Shown here in pieces: positions 1 through 8,363 of a stretch of DNA of 37,929 nucleotides. The DNA comes from Nitrospinaceae bacterium (GTDB taxonomy: Bacteria; Nitrospinota; Nitrospinia; Nitrospinales; VA-1), in contig JAJDAV010000063.1 in assembly GCA_029261695.1 (NCBI GenBank), forward strand, positions 1 through 37,929, in the 5' to 3' direction. The notes under the pieces are model-generated. The model was not told the DNA's origin, ran no database searches, and worked only from the letters and a program-made list of their open reading frames with translations. The position numbers were made by a program, and so were the translations under genes. Within the stretch, counting starts at the first letter, position 1; each line of letters opens with the position of its first letter.

Positions 1-8
1 TGCCCCAC

Positions 9-37
9 TTGACAAAGTAACCTTTTACAAGTATTAC
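9..37 (+). promoter_or_regulatory. sigma70-type promoter of the initiator tRNA gene
   Basis: A perfect -35 hexamer TTGACA (9-14) is followed after exactly 17 bases by TATTAC (32-37, 4/6 to TATAAT). Predicted transcription would start near 44, about 20 bases before the tRNA. Position and spacing suggest the tRNA is transcribed on its own. This is a motif match only. Confidence 0.55.
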
Positions 38-63
38 TCTTACAACAATCAGACCAATATCGA

Positions 64-140
<77 letters not shown>

Positions 141-149
141 AATAAAACA

Positions 150-188
150 AGGGTTTGGAAGTTTAATGCTTCCAAACCCTTTTTTATT
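150..188 (+). terminator. intrinsic terminator of tRNA-fMet
   Basis: A perfect 12-bp stem (150-161 with 169-180, AGGGTTTGGAAG / CTTCCAAACCCT) with a 7-base loop is followed by TTTTTATTT. It starts 10 bases after the CCA end, so the tRNA is a single-gene unit. Confidence 0.92.
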
Positions 189-275
189 TCCTCATCAGCC
201 CGTACTCCCCCTAAACACCCTCCCCTATTACTCTTATTTCTTCTTTTTTTGATATTCACCCCCCTGAAAAAAGAG

Positions 276-303
276 TTGCTAAAATTATTGTAAGCCTTAT
301 CCT
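276..303 (+). promoter_or_regulatory. possible promoter of the TonB-receptor/YfiR locus
   Basis: TTGCTA (276-281), a 16-base spacer and TATCCT (298-303) form a weak sigma70-like pair about 50 bases before the chosen start codon of the receptor. No Fur-like box was seen here. Low confidence because both hexamers deviate. Confidence 0.28.
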
Positions 304-352
304 AAAAATATTGTTTGTTCATCAAAAAACATCAGTTTTCTTCTTTAAATTT

Positions 353-2392
353 ATGAAAAATCAGAAAAGTTTCATCGCTTCAAACCCCCTTTTCTCCACA
401 TTTAAAATTCTTAGCTTTAGTATTTTTTTACTAATCGCATGCCAAGTGGAGGCAGCCAAAGAGAAAAAATCTAATTCTGAAGACTTAATGGAATTAAGCT
501 TGGAAGAATTGATGACAATTACCGTAACTTCTGTTTCTAAAAAAGAAGAAAGTCTTTTTCAGGCATCTTCAGCGGTTTATGTTATTACCCAGGAAGATAT
601 AAGGCGGAGTGGTGCTACGGTAATTCCAGAATTATTACGAATGGTTCCGGGATTACAGGTTGCGCGTGTTGACTCTAACAAGTGGGCCATCAGTTCCCGA
701 GGTTTTAACGACCTTTTTTCAGACAAACTTTTGGTAATGATTGATGGTCGCGGTGTCTATACCTCTGTATTTGCAGGTGTGTATTGGGATGTCCAAGACA
801 CGATTCTTGAAGACGTGGAGCGAATCGAAGTAATCCGAGGCCCGGGGGGCACTCTTTGGGGTGCTAATGCGGTTAACGGAGTCATCAACATCATCACAAA
901 GAATGCCAGAGATACACAAGGGGCTCTCCTTACCGCTGGAGCTGGAACTGAGGAACCTGGATTTGGTAGTTTGCGATATGGTGAAAAGCTAGGAAAGAAT
1001 GCATATTACCGCGCGTATGCAAAATACGACAAACGAAAAGAATTCTCAGAGACATCAGGGAATAAAGGGGCAGACGAATGGGACGCAACCCGCGGAGGAT
1101 TTCGAATTGATTGGGATATTTCTGAAAAGAGTTCTTTAACAGTTCAAGGGGATGGTTATTACGGAGAAACCGGCCAAAGAATTACAGCAGTACTGAGCCC
1201 TGCATCCCCCTTTACAGGGACAAAAGACGATAATTCTCTGGTGAGTGGTGGCAATATTCTAGCCCGTTGGAAACGCGAACTTGAAAAAAATTCAGATATA
1301 GAGCTACAATTTTATTATGACCGCGCTAGTCGAGAAGAGTTTTCCTTTGGGCAAACGGTGGACACATTTGACTTGGATTTCCAACATCGATTTGCCATTG
1401 GAAACAAACAGAAAATAATCTGGGGAGCCGGGCAAAGAGTAATTTCAGATTATTTCAAAAATTCATTTAGTACTTCCTTGAATCCGGCAACGGAGGTCAA
1501 CTATATCACCAGTGCTTTTATACAGAATGAAATCACTTTAATAGAAAACCAATTCAAAATTACTGTTGGAACCAAGGTTGAACTGAACTCATATACAGAT
1601 ATAGAGCTTCAACCAAGTGCCAGATTTTTATGGACCCCCAATAAACACCAGTCTATTTGGGGAGCCGTTTCAAGAGCTGTTCGAACTCCTTCCCGTACGG
1701 ATCATGATTTCCGCCTAAACTTTGCAGCGTCCACTGGCCCTCTGATTTTTCAAAGTCGAGGGAGCGAGAATTTCAAATCTGAAGAACTTTTGGCTTTTGA
1801 ATTGGGGTATCGCATTCAACCGAATGAAAAACTATTTTTTGATGTGACAGGTTTTGTAAATCAATACGATAATTTATCCGCAACCGAAACCGGAACAGCT
1901 TTTACGGCCACTGAGCCAGCTCCCACTCATACCATTGTCCCCTCAATTCTTGACAATAATATGACCGGCGAAGCTTATGGAATTGAACTTGCTGCAGACT
2001 GGAAAACCACGGAGACCTGGCGCTTAAGCGCAGGGTTCACATGGCTTAAATTTCATTTACACTTGGATCCAACCAGCACAAACACCACTGCAGAAAGAGC
2101 GGAAGGAAACAACCCGGAATACCAATTTAATGTCCGGTCCTATTTGACTCTTCCGCACAATTTTGAATTTGATACAGCCTTCTATTTTGTCGGGGATATC
2201 ACGAACCAAGACATCAATGCATTCACCAGGGTAGATTTGCGAATTGGCTGGCAGGCCAAAGAAAATGTGGAATTAAGTCTTACTGCACAAAACCTCTTTG
2301 ACCCTAATCATCCTGAGTTTGGAAATCAGGGAGGAATAACAGCTACAGAAGTCCCGAGGAGTGGGTATGCGAAAGTCGTAGTGAAATTTTAA
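353..2392 (+). CDS. TonB-dependent outer-membrane receptor
   Basis: This is a 679-residue outer-membrane transporter/receptor. It has a signal peptide (about 1-34), an N-terminal plug domain (about 65-185, with the typical RIEVIRGPGG...LWGANAVNGVINI signature) and a long beta-barrel ending in a C-terminal phenylalanine (VVVKF). I chose ATG 353 over an upstream in-frame TTG at 311 because it leaves a normal signal peptide; neither has a clear ribosome-binding site. The segment before the plug (LEELMTITVTSVSKKEE) is a style I associate with receptors encoded next to YfiR-family genes. LIAC at residues 27-30 also fits a lipobox, but signal peptidase I cleavage after VEA is equally possible. The ligand cannot be read from sequence. 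It is the first gene of a four-gene signalling locus, 72 bases before the YfiR-family gene. Confidence 0.9.
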   Translation: MKNQKSFIASNPLFSTFKILSFSIFLLIACQVEAAKEKKSNSEDLMELSLEELMTITVTSVSKKEESLFQASSAVYVITQEDIRRSGATVIPELLRMVPGLQVARVDSNKWAISSRGFNDLFSDKLLVMIDGRGVYTSVFAGVYWDVQDTILEDVERIEVIRGPGGTLWGANAVNGVINIITKNARDTQGALLTAGAGTEEPGFGSLRYGEKLGKNAYYRAYAKYDKRKEFSETSGNKGADEWDATRGGFRIDWDISEKSSLTVQGDGYYGETGQRITAVLSPASPFTGTKDDNSLVSGGNILARWKRELEKNSDIELQFYYDRASREEFSFGQTVDTFDLDFQHRFAIGNKQKIIWGAGQRVISDYFKNSFSTSLNPATEVNYITSAFIQNEITLIENQFKITVGTKVELNSYTDIELQPSARFLWTPNKHQSIWGAVSRAVRTPSRTDHDFRLNFAASTGPLIFQSRGSENFKSEELLAFELGYRIQPNEKLFFDVTGFVNQYDNLSATETGTAFTATEPAPTHTIVPSILDNNMTGEAYGIELAADWKTTETWRLSAGFTWLKFHLHLDPTSTNTTAERAEGNNPEYQFNVRSYLTLPHNFEFDTAFYFVGDITNQDINAFTRVDLRIGWQAKENVELSLTAQNLFDPNHPEFGNQGGITATEVPRSGYAKVVVKF

Positions 2393-2464
2393 AAATATTT
2401 TTGCATCACCATCGTATTTCATTTTTAAGCTACTAACGGGTCAGAGAAAAATACTATTTTCAAT

Positions 2465-2989
2465 ATGCTAAAGTCATTTTCAACCATACTACTGACCCTG
2501 GCGCTACTCAGCCCGGTAAACATATATTCTGCTCCTTCAGACCCTTTAGAGCACCAAGTTAAATCAGCCTTCGTTTACAGACTCATTAGATACATCGAGT
2601 GGAAAAACCCCTCCCTTGAACCTATCACTATAGGTGTCATCGGGGATGGCCCCATCAAACCTTATCTCCAAAAAATCGAAGGCAAACTAATCAATAATAA
2701 AAAAATTATTGTAAAGACTTCACCTCATTTCAAAAATTTTGAATCTATTCAAATCCTTTTCGTTACCCGCGCTAAAAAAGACAGTCTCAAAGAAATATTA
2801 AAATCCATACAGGGAAAAAATATTCTCACAATTAGTGACATAGAAGGCTTTTGCAACAAGGGAGGAAATATTGGTCTGGTCACAGTTAACGGGAAAGTAC
2901 GTCTGCAAGTTAATTTGAAAACCTCCCGCCAAGCAGGATTAAAAATCAGTTCGAAAATATTAAGATTCGCAGATATTACTTCAGAATAA
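2465..2989 (+). CDS. YfiR/DUF4154-family periplasmic protein
   Basis: This is a 174-residue secreted protein with an N-terminal signal peptide (cleavage likely after YSA, residue 22). It has the two conserved blocks of the YfiR/DUF4154 family: an AFVYRLIRYIEW block near residue 35, and a GFCNKGGNIGLV...GKVRLQVN...LKISSKILRFA block in the C-terminal half. In Pseudomonas aeruginosa, YfiR is a periplasmic repressor of the diguanylate cyclase YfiN. Here no YfiN/GGDEF gene is present. The next gene, 30 bases away, is a kinase whose sensor region resembles that of YfiN, so this protein probably binds or inhibits that kinase (inference). Only one cysteine (C130) is present, so a two-cysteine disulfide mechanism is not available within a monomer. 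Confidence 0.88.
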   Translation: MLKSFSTILLTLALLSPVNIYSAPSDPLEHQVKSAFVYRLIRYIEWKNPSLEPITIGVIGDGPIKPYLQKIEGKLINNKKIIVKTSPHFKNFESIQILFVTRAKKDSLKEILKSIQGKNILTISDIEGFCNKGGNIGLVTVNGKVRLQVNLKTSRQAGLKISSKILRFADITSE

Positions 2990-3019
2990 TTTCACTAAGA
3001 GAAGAGCAGCATATTTAGA

Positions 3020-4933
3020 ATGGAACTTTTTAAAAACATTTCAGTCCGCAGAAAACTTCGACGGTTAATTATGTTGATCTCCGGACTATCCTTAGTTTTG
3101 GCCTGTTCAGCTTTTGTAGTTTATGAGCTAATTTCCTTCAGAACCAATCTTACTCGTGAAATGGTAAGCCTGGCTAATATAATTGGCGCTAACAGCACCG
3201 CTCCTCTGGAATTTAACGATGCAGAAGCTGGTAACGAAACACTTAAAGGATTAGAAGCAGAACCTAAAATCGTAAAAGCAGTCATTTACTCAAGGGAAAA
3301 TCAAATTTTTTCCTCTTACATTCGGGCAAACAACCCAGACAACCAAATACCCCCAAGCGCTCCTCCTGAAGGTAATTTTTTCCAAAAGGGTTTTTTAAAT
3401 TTAGTCCAACCCATATATCTGGACAAAAGAAAATTAGGGCATTTATATATACAAGCTGATCTACATGAAATGACTGCACGCATATGGAAATATGGGGCCA
3501 TCCTAATATCGGTTCTTTTGCTCTCAATTCTGGCAGCCTTTCTTATGTCATCAAGATTGGAAAAATGGGTTTCGCAACCTATCTTAAATCTCGCAGAAAC
3601 TGTAGACCGCGTTTCCTTGACAAAGAACTACTCACTTAGAGCCCAAAAAGATTCTGACGATGAAATTGGGTTTTTGGTCGAACGATTTAACGATATGTTA
3701 AACCAAATAGAAGAGAAAAATATCGCATTGCAAAACGCAAATGATGAGCTGGAAGCACGTGTAGAAGAACGAACCATTGAATTTAAACAGGCCAAGGAGG
3801 AAGCACAAAAATCTAACTACGCCAAAAGTGAATTTCTAGCAAATATGAGCCATGAACTTCGAACACCCATGAACTCTATTCTTGGATTCAGTCAACTCTT
3901 ACAAATGGATATAAAAAATCCTTTGAAAGATTACCAACAGGAAAACCTTTCCAGTATTTCTTCAGCGGGAAACCACCTTTTAGAGCTTATTAATGAGGTT
4001 TTGGATCTCTCCAGAATTGAGTCTGGGAATATGGTTTTGTTAATCGAACCAGTAGATTTAATGGTCATTATCGACAATGTTATTTCAATTACCCAGCCAA
4101 TGGCTTTCAAAAATAAAATCTCTATTAACAATCAAGTTACATCAGAAAATAGAATTTTTATTGAGGCAGACACTCTTAGATTCAAACAAGTTGTCCTAAA
4201 CTTGGTTTCAAATGCTATTAAATACAACAAACACAATGGATCAGTGGTTATTTCATACGAAAAGATTGAAAATGGCCAACTACGCTTGGGTGTTAGGGAT
4301 AGTGGTAGTGGAATTCCCAATGAAAAAATGGAAAATATCTTCAAGCCTTTTGACCGCCTGGGATTAGAGGGTGGAGCTATAGAAGGAACTGGTATTGGCC
4401 TTACCATTTCTAAAAAACTCATTGAAATGATGAAGGGCACAATTGGGTTCTCCAGCACTCTTGGCGAGGGGTCGTTCTTTTATGTAGATATCCCTTTATC
4501 TAACTACCAATATCCACCTGTTCCAATTGAAAATACATCGATATCAATAAAATCAAATCAAAACAAAAATAAAACAATACTATATATTGATGATAATTCT
4601 ACCAACCTGATTTTAGTAAAAAGATTTCTCGGGAATTATTCCAATATAGAATTTTCATCAGCTTTAAATGCTTTTGAAGGAATTGAAATAGCCAAATCTC
4701 AAATCCCTGATTTAATTTTGATGGACATTCATATGCCTGATATGGACGGTCTAACCGCTTTTAGCAAATTGAAATCGATTGAAGAAACCAAAAACATTCC
4801 CATTATCGCGCTCACCGCTGATGCCATGGATAAGAACATAAAGATAGCATTAGATATGGGGTTTAACGATTACATTACTAAGCCCATTAATTTGAATGAT
4901 TTTCTAGCTTCAATTAATAAAATTATTACTTAG
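3020..4933 (+). CDS. CHASE8-type hybrid sensor histidine kinase
   Basis: This is a 637-residue inner-membrane hybrid kinase. It has a first transmembrane helix (about 16-38) and a periplasmic region (about 39-155) resembling CHASE8, as in YfiN ([10 protein letters not shown]...[17 protein letters not shown]). A second helix (about 158-177), HAMP (about 178-235), a coiled coil, HisKA with H278 in SHELRTP, and HATPase_c follow. The HATPase has N398, DSGSGIP at 427-433 and GTGIGL at 456-461. The C-terminal receiver has D524/D525, phospho-acceptor D569 and K621. All catalytic residues are intact. Purine-rich AAGAGAAGAG precedes the start. The next gene encodes an HD-GYP regulator, the likely phosphotransfer partner, possibly through an unlinked Hpt protein. 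The YfiR-like protein upstream is the likely periplasmic regulator. Confidence 0.9.
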   Translation: MELFKNISVRRKLRRLIMLISGLSLVLACSAFVVYELISFRTNLTREMVSLANIIGANSTAPLEFNDAEAGNETLKGLEAEPKIVKAVIYSRENQIFSSYIRANNPDNQIPPSAPPEGNFFQKGFLNLVQPIYLDKRKLGHLYIQADLHEMTARIWKYGAILISVLLLSILAAFLMSSRLEKWVSQPILNLAETVDRVSLTKNYSLRAQKDSDDEIGFLVERFNDMLNQIEEKNIALQNANDELEARVEERTIEFKQAKEEAQKSNYAKSEFLANMSHELRTPMNSILGFSQLLQMDIKNPLKDYQQENLSSISSAGNHLLELINEVLDLSRIESGNMVLLIEPVDLMVIIDNVISITQPMAFKNKISINNQVTSENRIFIEADTLRFKQVVLNLVSNAIKYNKHNGSVVISYEKIENGQLRLGVRDSGSGIPNEKMENIFKPFDRLGLEGGAIEGTGIGLTISKKLIEMMKGTIGFSSTLGEGSFFYVDIPLSNYQYPPVPIENTSISIKSNQNKNKTILYIDDNSTNLILVKRFLGNYSNIEFSSALNAFEGIEIAKSQIPDLILMDIHMPDMDGLTAFSKLKSIEETKNIPIIALTADAMDKNIKIALDMGFNDYITKPINLNDFLASINKIIT

Positions 4934-5000
4934 GCCAAGTTTATAGAGCAACTAACTCGTGCACATTTAATCTTTTAAGTTTCTTATTTAGGACAAAAAT

Positions 5001-6125
5001 ATGCTTCCAGGAAAAGAATATCTAGATTCGAAAATTCTAATTGTGGATGATCTGCAAGAAAACGTACGCCTTTTAAATTCTTTGCTAAGGAGTATGGGCT
5101 ATTATGATATTTATACTTCGACAGACCCAAGAGAAGTTTTGGGACTTTACAAAGATACAAAACCCGACCTTGTTTTATTGGATTTGAATATGCCTCACTT
5201 GGATGGGTTTCAAGTTATGGAACAAATTATGGAGGTAGAGAAGGATTCATATGCATCCATAATGATTCTCACAGCACAGGCGGATCAAAAAGTACGAATA
5301 AAAGCCTTGGAAGCTGGTGCCCAGGATTTCCTTAGCAAACCTTTTGACCTCATTGAGGTAAACCTTCGAATTAGAAAAATGCTGGAAATTAAAAACTTGA
5401 ACAAACAGGTTCTCGAAAACAATCTAAACTTGGAGAAGGCGGTACAAAAAAGAACTTTGGAGCTGCAAGAAAAAACATTGGAATTAGAAGAAACGAGAAT
5501 GGAAACTATTTATCGTTTGGGGCGAGCAGCAGAATTTCGTGATAATGATACGGGGATGCATGTTGTTCGTATGAGTCGTTTCTCGCAAAAGCTTGCAGAA
5601 AAGTTTGGTTTAAACCATGAGCAGTGCGAACAAATTCTCCATGCCAGTCCCATGCATGATGTAGGAAAAATTGGCATACCTGATCGCGTTTTACTCAAAC
5701 CTGGAAAACTCAATGCTGAAGAATGGGAAATTATGAAAACCCATTCGGCGATTGGAGCTCAAATTTTATCAAGAGGTAAGCATAAGTTAACCAAATTGGC
5801 CAAAACTATAGCTCTTTGCCATCATGAAAAATGGGATGGTTCGGGATACCCCAATGGGCTGTCTGGAAGCAAAATTCCTTTAGAGGCTCGTATTGTATCA
5901 ATAGCAGATTGTTTCGATGCTTTAACCTCCGAAAGACCTTATAAACAGGCATGGTCAATTGAAGATGCCATGAAAGAAATGGATAGAGTTAACGGTATCA
6001 GTTTTGATCCAGACCTTATGAAAGCATTCCATGAAATCCTACCAGACATATTGAAATTAAAAAATGAACTCCCAGATGAAGAGAGAAGAGGTTCAGAACC
6101 GAGGGGAGAAGATTTACTAATATGA
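5001..6125 (+). CDS. response regulator with HD-GYP phosphodiesterase domain (RpfG-like)
   Basis: This 374-residue cytoplasmic protein has an N-terminal receiver (D16/D17, phospho-acceptor D61, K113), a coiled-coil linker (about 125-165) and an HD-GYP domain. The domain carries the HD pair H219-D220 in PMHDVGKIGIPD and HHEKWDGSGYP at 274-284. HD-GYP proteins of this type hydrolyse cyclic di-GMP, so phosphorylation would probably lower c-di-GMP. AGGA lies about 8 bases before ATG 5001. The gene follows the hybrid kinase by 67 bases and is probably its output. The C-terminal tail after residue 350 is charged and low in complexity. Substrate specificity (c-di-GMP or cGAMP) cannot be decided from sequence. 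Confidence 0.92.
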   Translation: MLPGKEYLDSKILIVDDLQENVRLLNSLLRSMGYYDIYTSTDPREVLGLYKDTKPDLVLLDLNMPHLDGFQVMEQIMEVEKDSYASIMILTAQADQKVRIKALEAGAQDFLSKPFDLIEVNLRIRKMLEIKNLNKQVLENNLNLEKAVQKRTLELQEKTLELEETRMETIYRLGRAAEFRDNDTGMHVVRMSRFSQKLAEKFGLNHEQCEQILHASPMHDVGKIGIPDRVLLKPGKLNAEEWEIMKTHSAIGAQILSRGKHKLTKLAKTIALCHHEKWDGSGYPNGLSGSKIPLEARIVSIADCFDALTSERPYKQAWSIEDAMKEMDRVNGISFDPDLMKAFHEILPDILKLKNELPDEERRGSEPRGEDLLI

Positions 6126-6242
6126 GACTATTTCACGGTGGAGTGTGTCTCCCTATCTATAGCCTATTTCAAACTGAAAAATATCAGGAGTGGGCATTAC
6201 TTCCATTAAGAATAAAAATTTATTTAAAGTAATTTTCTACAA

Positions 6243-7949
6243 TTAGCTGGAGCCAAGTAACACATAGGCTCCTCCCCCCACGCCCCTTTTTTTACTCCGA
6301 AGTATTCCGGGAGCCCCCACCAATAAATCCTTATTTCCGTCTCCGTTAATATCTCCTACGGCTATGGATTTCCCTAGAGACTCGCTTGCCCCAAGTTTAG
6401 TTGGTTGAAAGATTGACGATGGTTTTTTTTCGTAATTATCTTTTCTGACAATAAAAGAATTTATTGAACCCGCACCAAAATCAAATTTTCCCTTGGGAGC
6501 ACCGGGAACACCTACAACCAAGTCATCCAATTTATCTCCATTTAAATCCATTGCGACAAGACTCGTCCCAAAGTCTAAAATATTTCCCCCAGACATATTG
6601 GATTCATAGTTTTCTCCATAAGTTTTATAATGACTCACAAAAGCTTTATTACCTTTTCGTCTAGAGTATAATTTTCTCGGCCATTTTTTTCTTCCTTGCA
6701 CTCCAAATACAATTCCCGTGGAATAATTATTTTGGGATTTAATTTTTGCCCCAGGAGAACTGATCAAAATATCGAAAATCCCATCGCCATTCAAATCCCC
6801 TGAAGCAAGTTTCTTTCCTGAGTACTCAAAGTTTTTTGATCCGTAGATTATGGAGTTGGCTTCTCGGCTTAATTCCAAGCGTTTGGGAAACTTAGTTCGC
6901 CCAAAAACAATATACACTTCTCCAGAATCTTCTCCTTTGTTTTGATACCCATCTGCGAAAGGTGCACCAATTAAAGCATCGTCCAAACCATCTGAATTCA
7001 CATCTGCAGTTAGAACGGAATAACCTGCCTGATCTGCTCTATTCCCTGAAAAAGACATTTTTATCGCAGCCCCATCAGAACCTGCAAAATAACCATTATG
7101 GTATTTTGACAGATCAATTACCTTTGGAAAATTTTTACTTCCAAATAAGATATAAGCGGCCCCAGCTTCTGATGAATTTTTATTGCGGCTTCCTGGAGCA
7201 CCTATTATTAAATCCATTTCTTTATCACCATTGAAGTTCCCAGTTGCTATTGAAAACCCTGCAAGAGCACCTTCTTTCGCACCTAGAATCGTCAGGTCTG
7301 CCATTTCTGCTAAATTATTAATTTTTTTAAATTTTGATTTACCAAAAACCACATAAACTGCTCCGGAGTGGACACGTTTGTTATTTTTTCCATTGAAGTG
7401 AGGTGCTCCTATAATGAGATCTTTAATTCCATCCCCATTCAAATCAGAACTTGTTAATGCATGACCAAGTCGGTTTCTCCCTCCCCCCTTACCTGCCCAG
7501 AAACTCACATTAACTTCCCGCTGCAAATTCAGTGTTCGGGGGAATTTATTTTTTCCAAAAACCAGATAAACCCACCCAGATGTTGTTGTCTCTTTCAAAA
7601 TTCCATCTGAATCTGGTGCTCCCATAATAATATCGTCGAAGCCATCATTATTTATATCAGTTGAATTAACTGAAAACCCAATTTGTCCGCCAGTATCTTG
7701 CATCATAATGATATTTCGGTCCCGATTTGGAACACCCACAATCTTGAAATAGTTTCTATTTTCTACTCTTTTAGGAGAGTAAATAGACGCGGAATCTTCA
7801 AAAATGTCTGGATTCATTTCTTTTGATAAATTTGATGAGGTTCCTGGAGTTAAAATTTTTGACCAAGTTCCGACAAAAGTTCCCGGTCCACATGACATTA
7901 AAAATAGAAATATTGGAAAAATAATTTTAAACACGTTTAATTTAAACAC
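6243..7949 (-). CDS. lipoprotein with seven FG-GAP (integrin-alpha type) repeats
   Basis: This is a 568-residue exported lipoprotein. The N-terminus is a signal peptide ending in the lipobox LMSC, with lipidated Cys20. Seven FG-GAP repeats then follow, each with a D-x-N-x-D-G-x-x-D calcium-loop-like motif and a GAP motif, for example DINNDGFDDIIMGAPD and DLNGDGIKDLIIGAPH; the repeats predict a seven-bladed beta-propeller. The start is GTG 7949; no upstream ATG, GTG or TTG exists before an in-frame stop, and there is no strong ribosome-binding site. The gene converges with the HD-GYP gene and shares its upstream region with the Fur-box region. Function is unknown; FG-GAP propellers usually bind proteins or polysaccharide with calcium. 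In the fifth repeat GAP is changed to SSP. Confidence 0.88.
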   Translation of the reverse strand: MFKLNVFKIIFPIFLFLMSCGPGTFVGTWSKILTPGTSSNLSKEMNPDIFEDSASIYSPKRVENRNYFKIVGVPNRDRNIIMMQDTGGQIGFSVNSTDINNDGFDDIIMGAPDSDGILKETTTSGWVYLVFGKNKFPRTLNLQREVNVSFWAGKGGGRNRLGHALTSSDLNGDGIKDLIIGAPHFNGKNNKRVHSGAVYVVFGKSKFKKINNLAEMADLTILGAKEGALAGFSIATGNFNGDKEMDLIIGAPGSRNKNSSEAGAAYILFGSKNFPKVIDLSKYHNGYFAGSDGAAIKMSFSGNRADQAGYSVLTADVNSDGLDDALIGAPFADGYQNKGEDSGEVYIVFGRTKFPKRLELSREANSIIYGSKNFEYSGKKLASGDLNGDGIFDILISSPGAKIKSQNNYSTGIVFGVQGRKKWPRKLYSRRKGNKAFVSHYKTYGENYESNMSGGNILDFGTSLVAMDLNGDKLDDLVVGVPGAPKGKFDFGAGSINSFIVRKDNYEKKPSSIFQPTKLGASESLGKSIAVGDINGDGNKDLLVGAPGILRSKKRGVGGGAYVLLGSS

Positions 7950-7997
7950 TTTAAGGCCAGTTTTTGTTTGCTGGAAGTTAATGAATTAGAAAAAATT

Positions 7998-8026
7998 TTG
8001 ACAATTAATTCTGTTGTTAGTATTGT
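7998..8026 (+). promoter_or_regulatory. strong sigma70-like promoter ahead of the Fur box
   Basis: TTGACA (7998-8003) matches the -35 consensus exactly. After 17 bases comes TATTGT (8021-8026, 4/6). Transcription would start near 8033, so the Fur-box-like palindrome at 8041-8059 would lie just downstream of the start point. The transcript would run through a leader of about 300 nt into the cytochrome-porin gene. Confidence 0.5.
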
Positions 8027-8040
8027 AACCCAATAATTTT

Positions 8041-8059
8041 GATAATGAAAATCATTTTA
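8041..8059 (+). promoter_or_regulatory. Fur box (ferric uptake regulator operator)
   Basis: GATAATGAAAATCATTTTA agrees with the classical 19-bp consensus GATAATGATAATCATTATC at 16 of 19 positions and keeps the AATGA-AAA-TCATT inverted repeat. It lies just after a predicted promoter on the plus strand and 92 bases upstream of the divergent FG-GAP lipoprotein start. It could therefore repress either direction under iron-replete conditions. No Fur gene is in the window. Confidence 0.68.
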
Positions 8060-8209
8060 AAAATAGTTATTCTATATTTTTATTGTATAAATTTAGGAAA
8101 ATGGAAAAAGTAATAAACTGTATTAAAAGCCTTATAAAATCCATGTTTACGGGGAAATTAACCCTGCATTTTCACCTGGGAATCATAAAAAAAATAACAA
8201 GAGAAGAGG

Positions 8210-8223
8210 AAATCAATTGATTT
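8210..8223. repeat. 14-bp perfect palindrome in the leader region
   Basis: AAATCAATTGATTT is self-complementary over all 14 bases. It could be an operator half-site pair or a weak RNA stem in the leader upstream of the cytochrome-porin. No function can be assigned. Confidence 0.5.
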
Positions 8224-8271
8224 AAAACCAAATTACAGACCCCAAGCATCAAGTTAACGGAGGCCAATCCA

Positions 8272-8304
8272 ATGGACGCCCCGGCTAAGTTTATCGAAAG
8301 GTAA
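8272..8304 (+). CDS. 10-residue leader peptide overlapping a terminator
   Basis: A short frame ATG...TAA encodes MDAPAKFIER. It is preceded by AACGGAGG (8256-8263), a good Shine-Dalgarno sequence about 8 bases from the ATG. The coding bases are also the 5' arm, the loop and the start of the 3' arm of the intrinsic terminator at 8276-8328, with the stop codon falling in the 3' side of the upper stem. A ribosome translating this frame would prevent the hairpin from forming. That is the geometry of a translation-coupled attenuator. Whether it is translated is inference. Confidence 0.4.
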   Translation: MDAPAKFIER

Positions 8305-8328
8305 ATTTTGGCCGGGGCGTTTTTTTTT
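8276..8328 (+). terminator. strong intrinsic terminator (attenuator) before the cytochrome-porin gene
   Basis: The lower stem is 10 bp and GC-rich (ACGCCCCGGC 8276-8285 with GCCGGGGCGT 8311-8320). A small internal loop follows, then an 8-bp upper stem plus a C-G pair closing a GAAA tetraloop (8296-8299), and nine T residues (8320-8328). It lies 36 bases before the ATG of the next gene, between its promoter and its coding region. It must be bypassed for expression from that promoter, or else it ends a separate leader RNA. Confidence 0.88.
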
Positions 8329-8363
8329 GGATTGAAATAATTTTGAGAGGAGAACTATTCAAG

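Noticed and set aside
434-445. TonB receptor as a lipoprotein (LIAC lipobox)
   Set aside because: The motif fits, but TonB-dependent receptors are normally cleaved by signal peptidase I, and an A-x-A-like site (VEA) lies a few residues later. Kept only as a remark.
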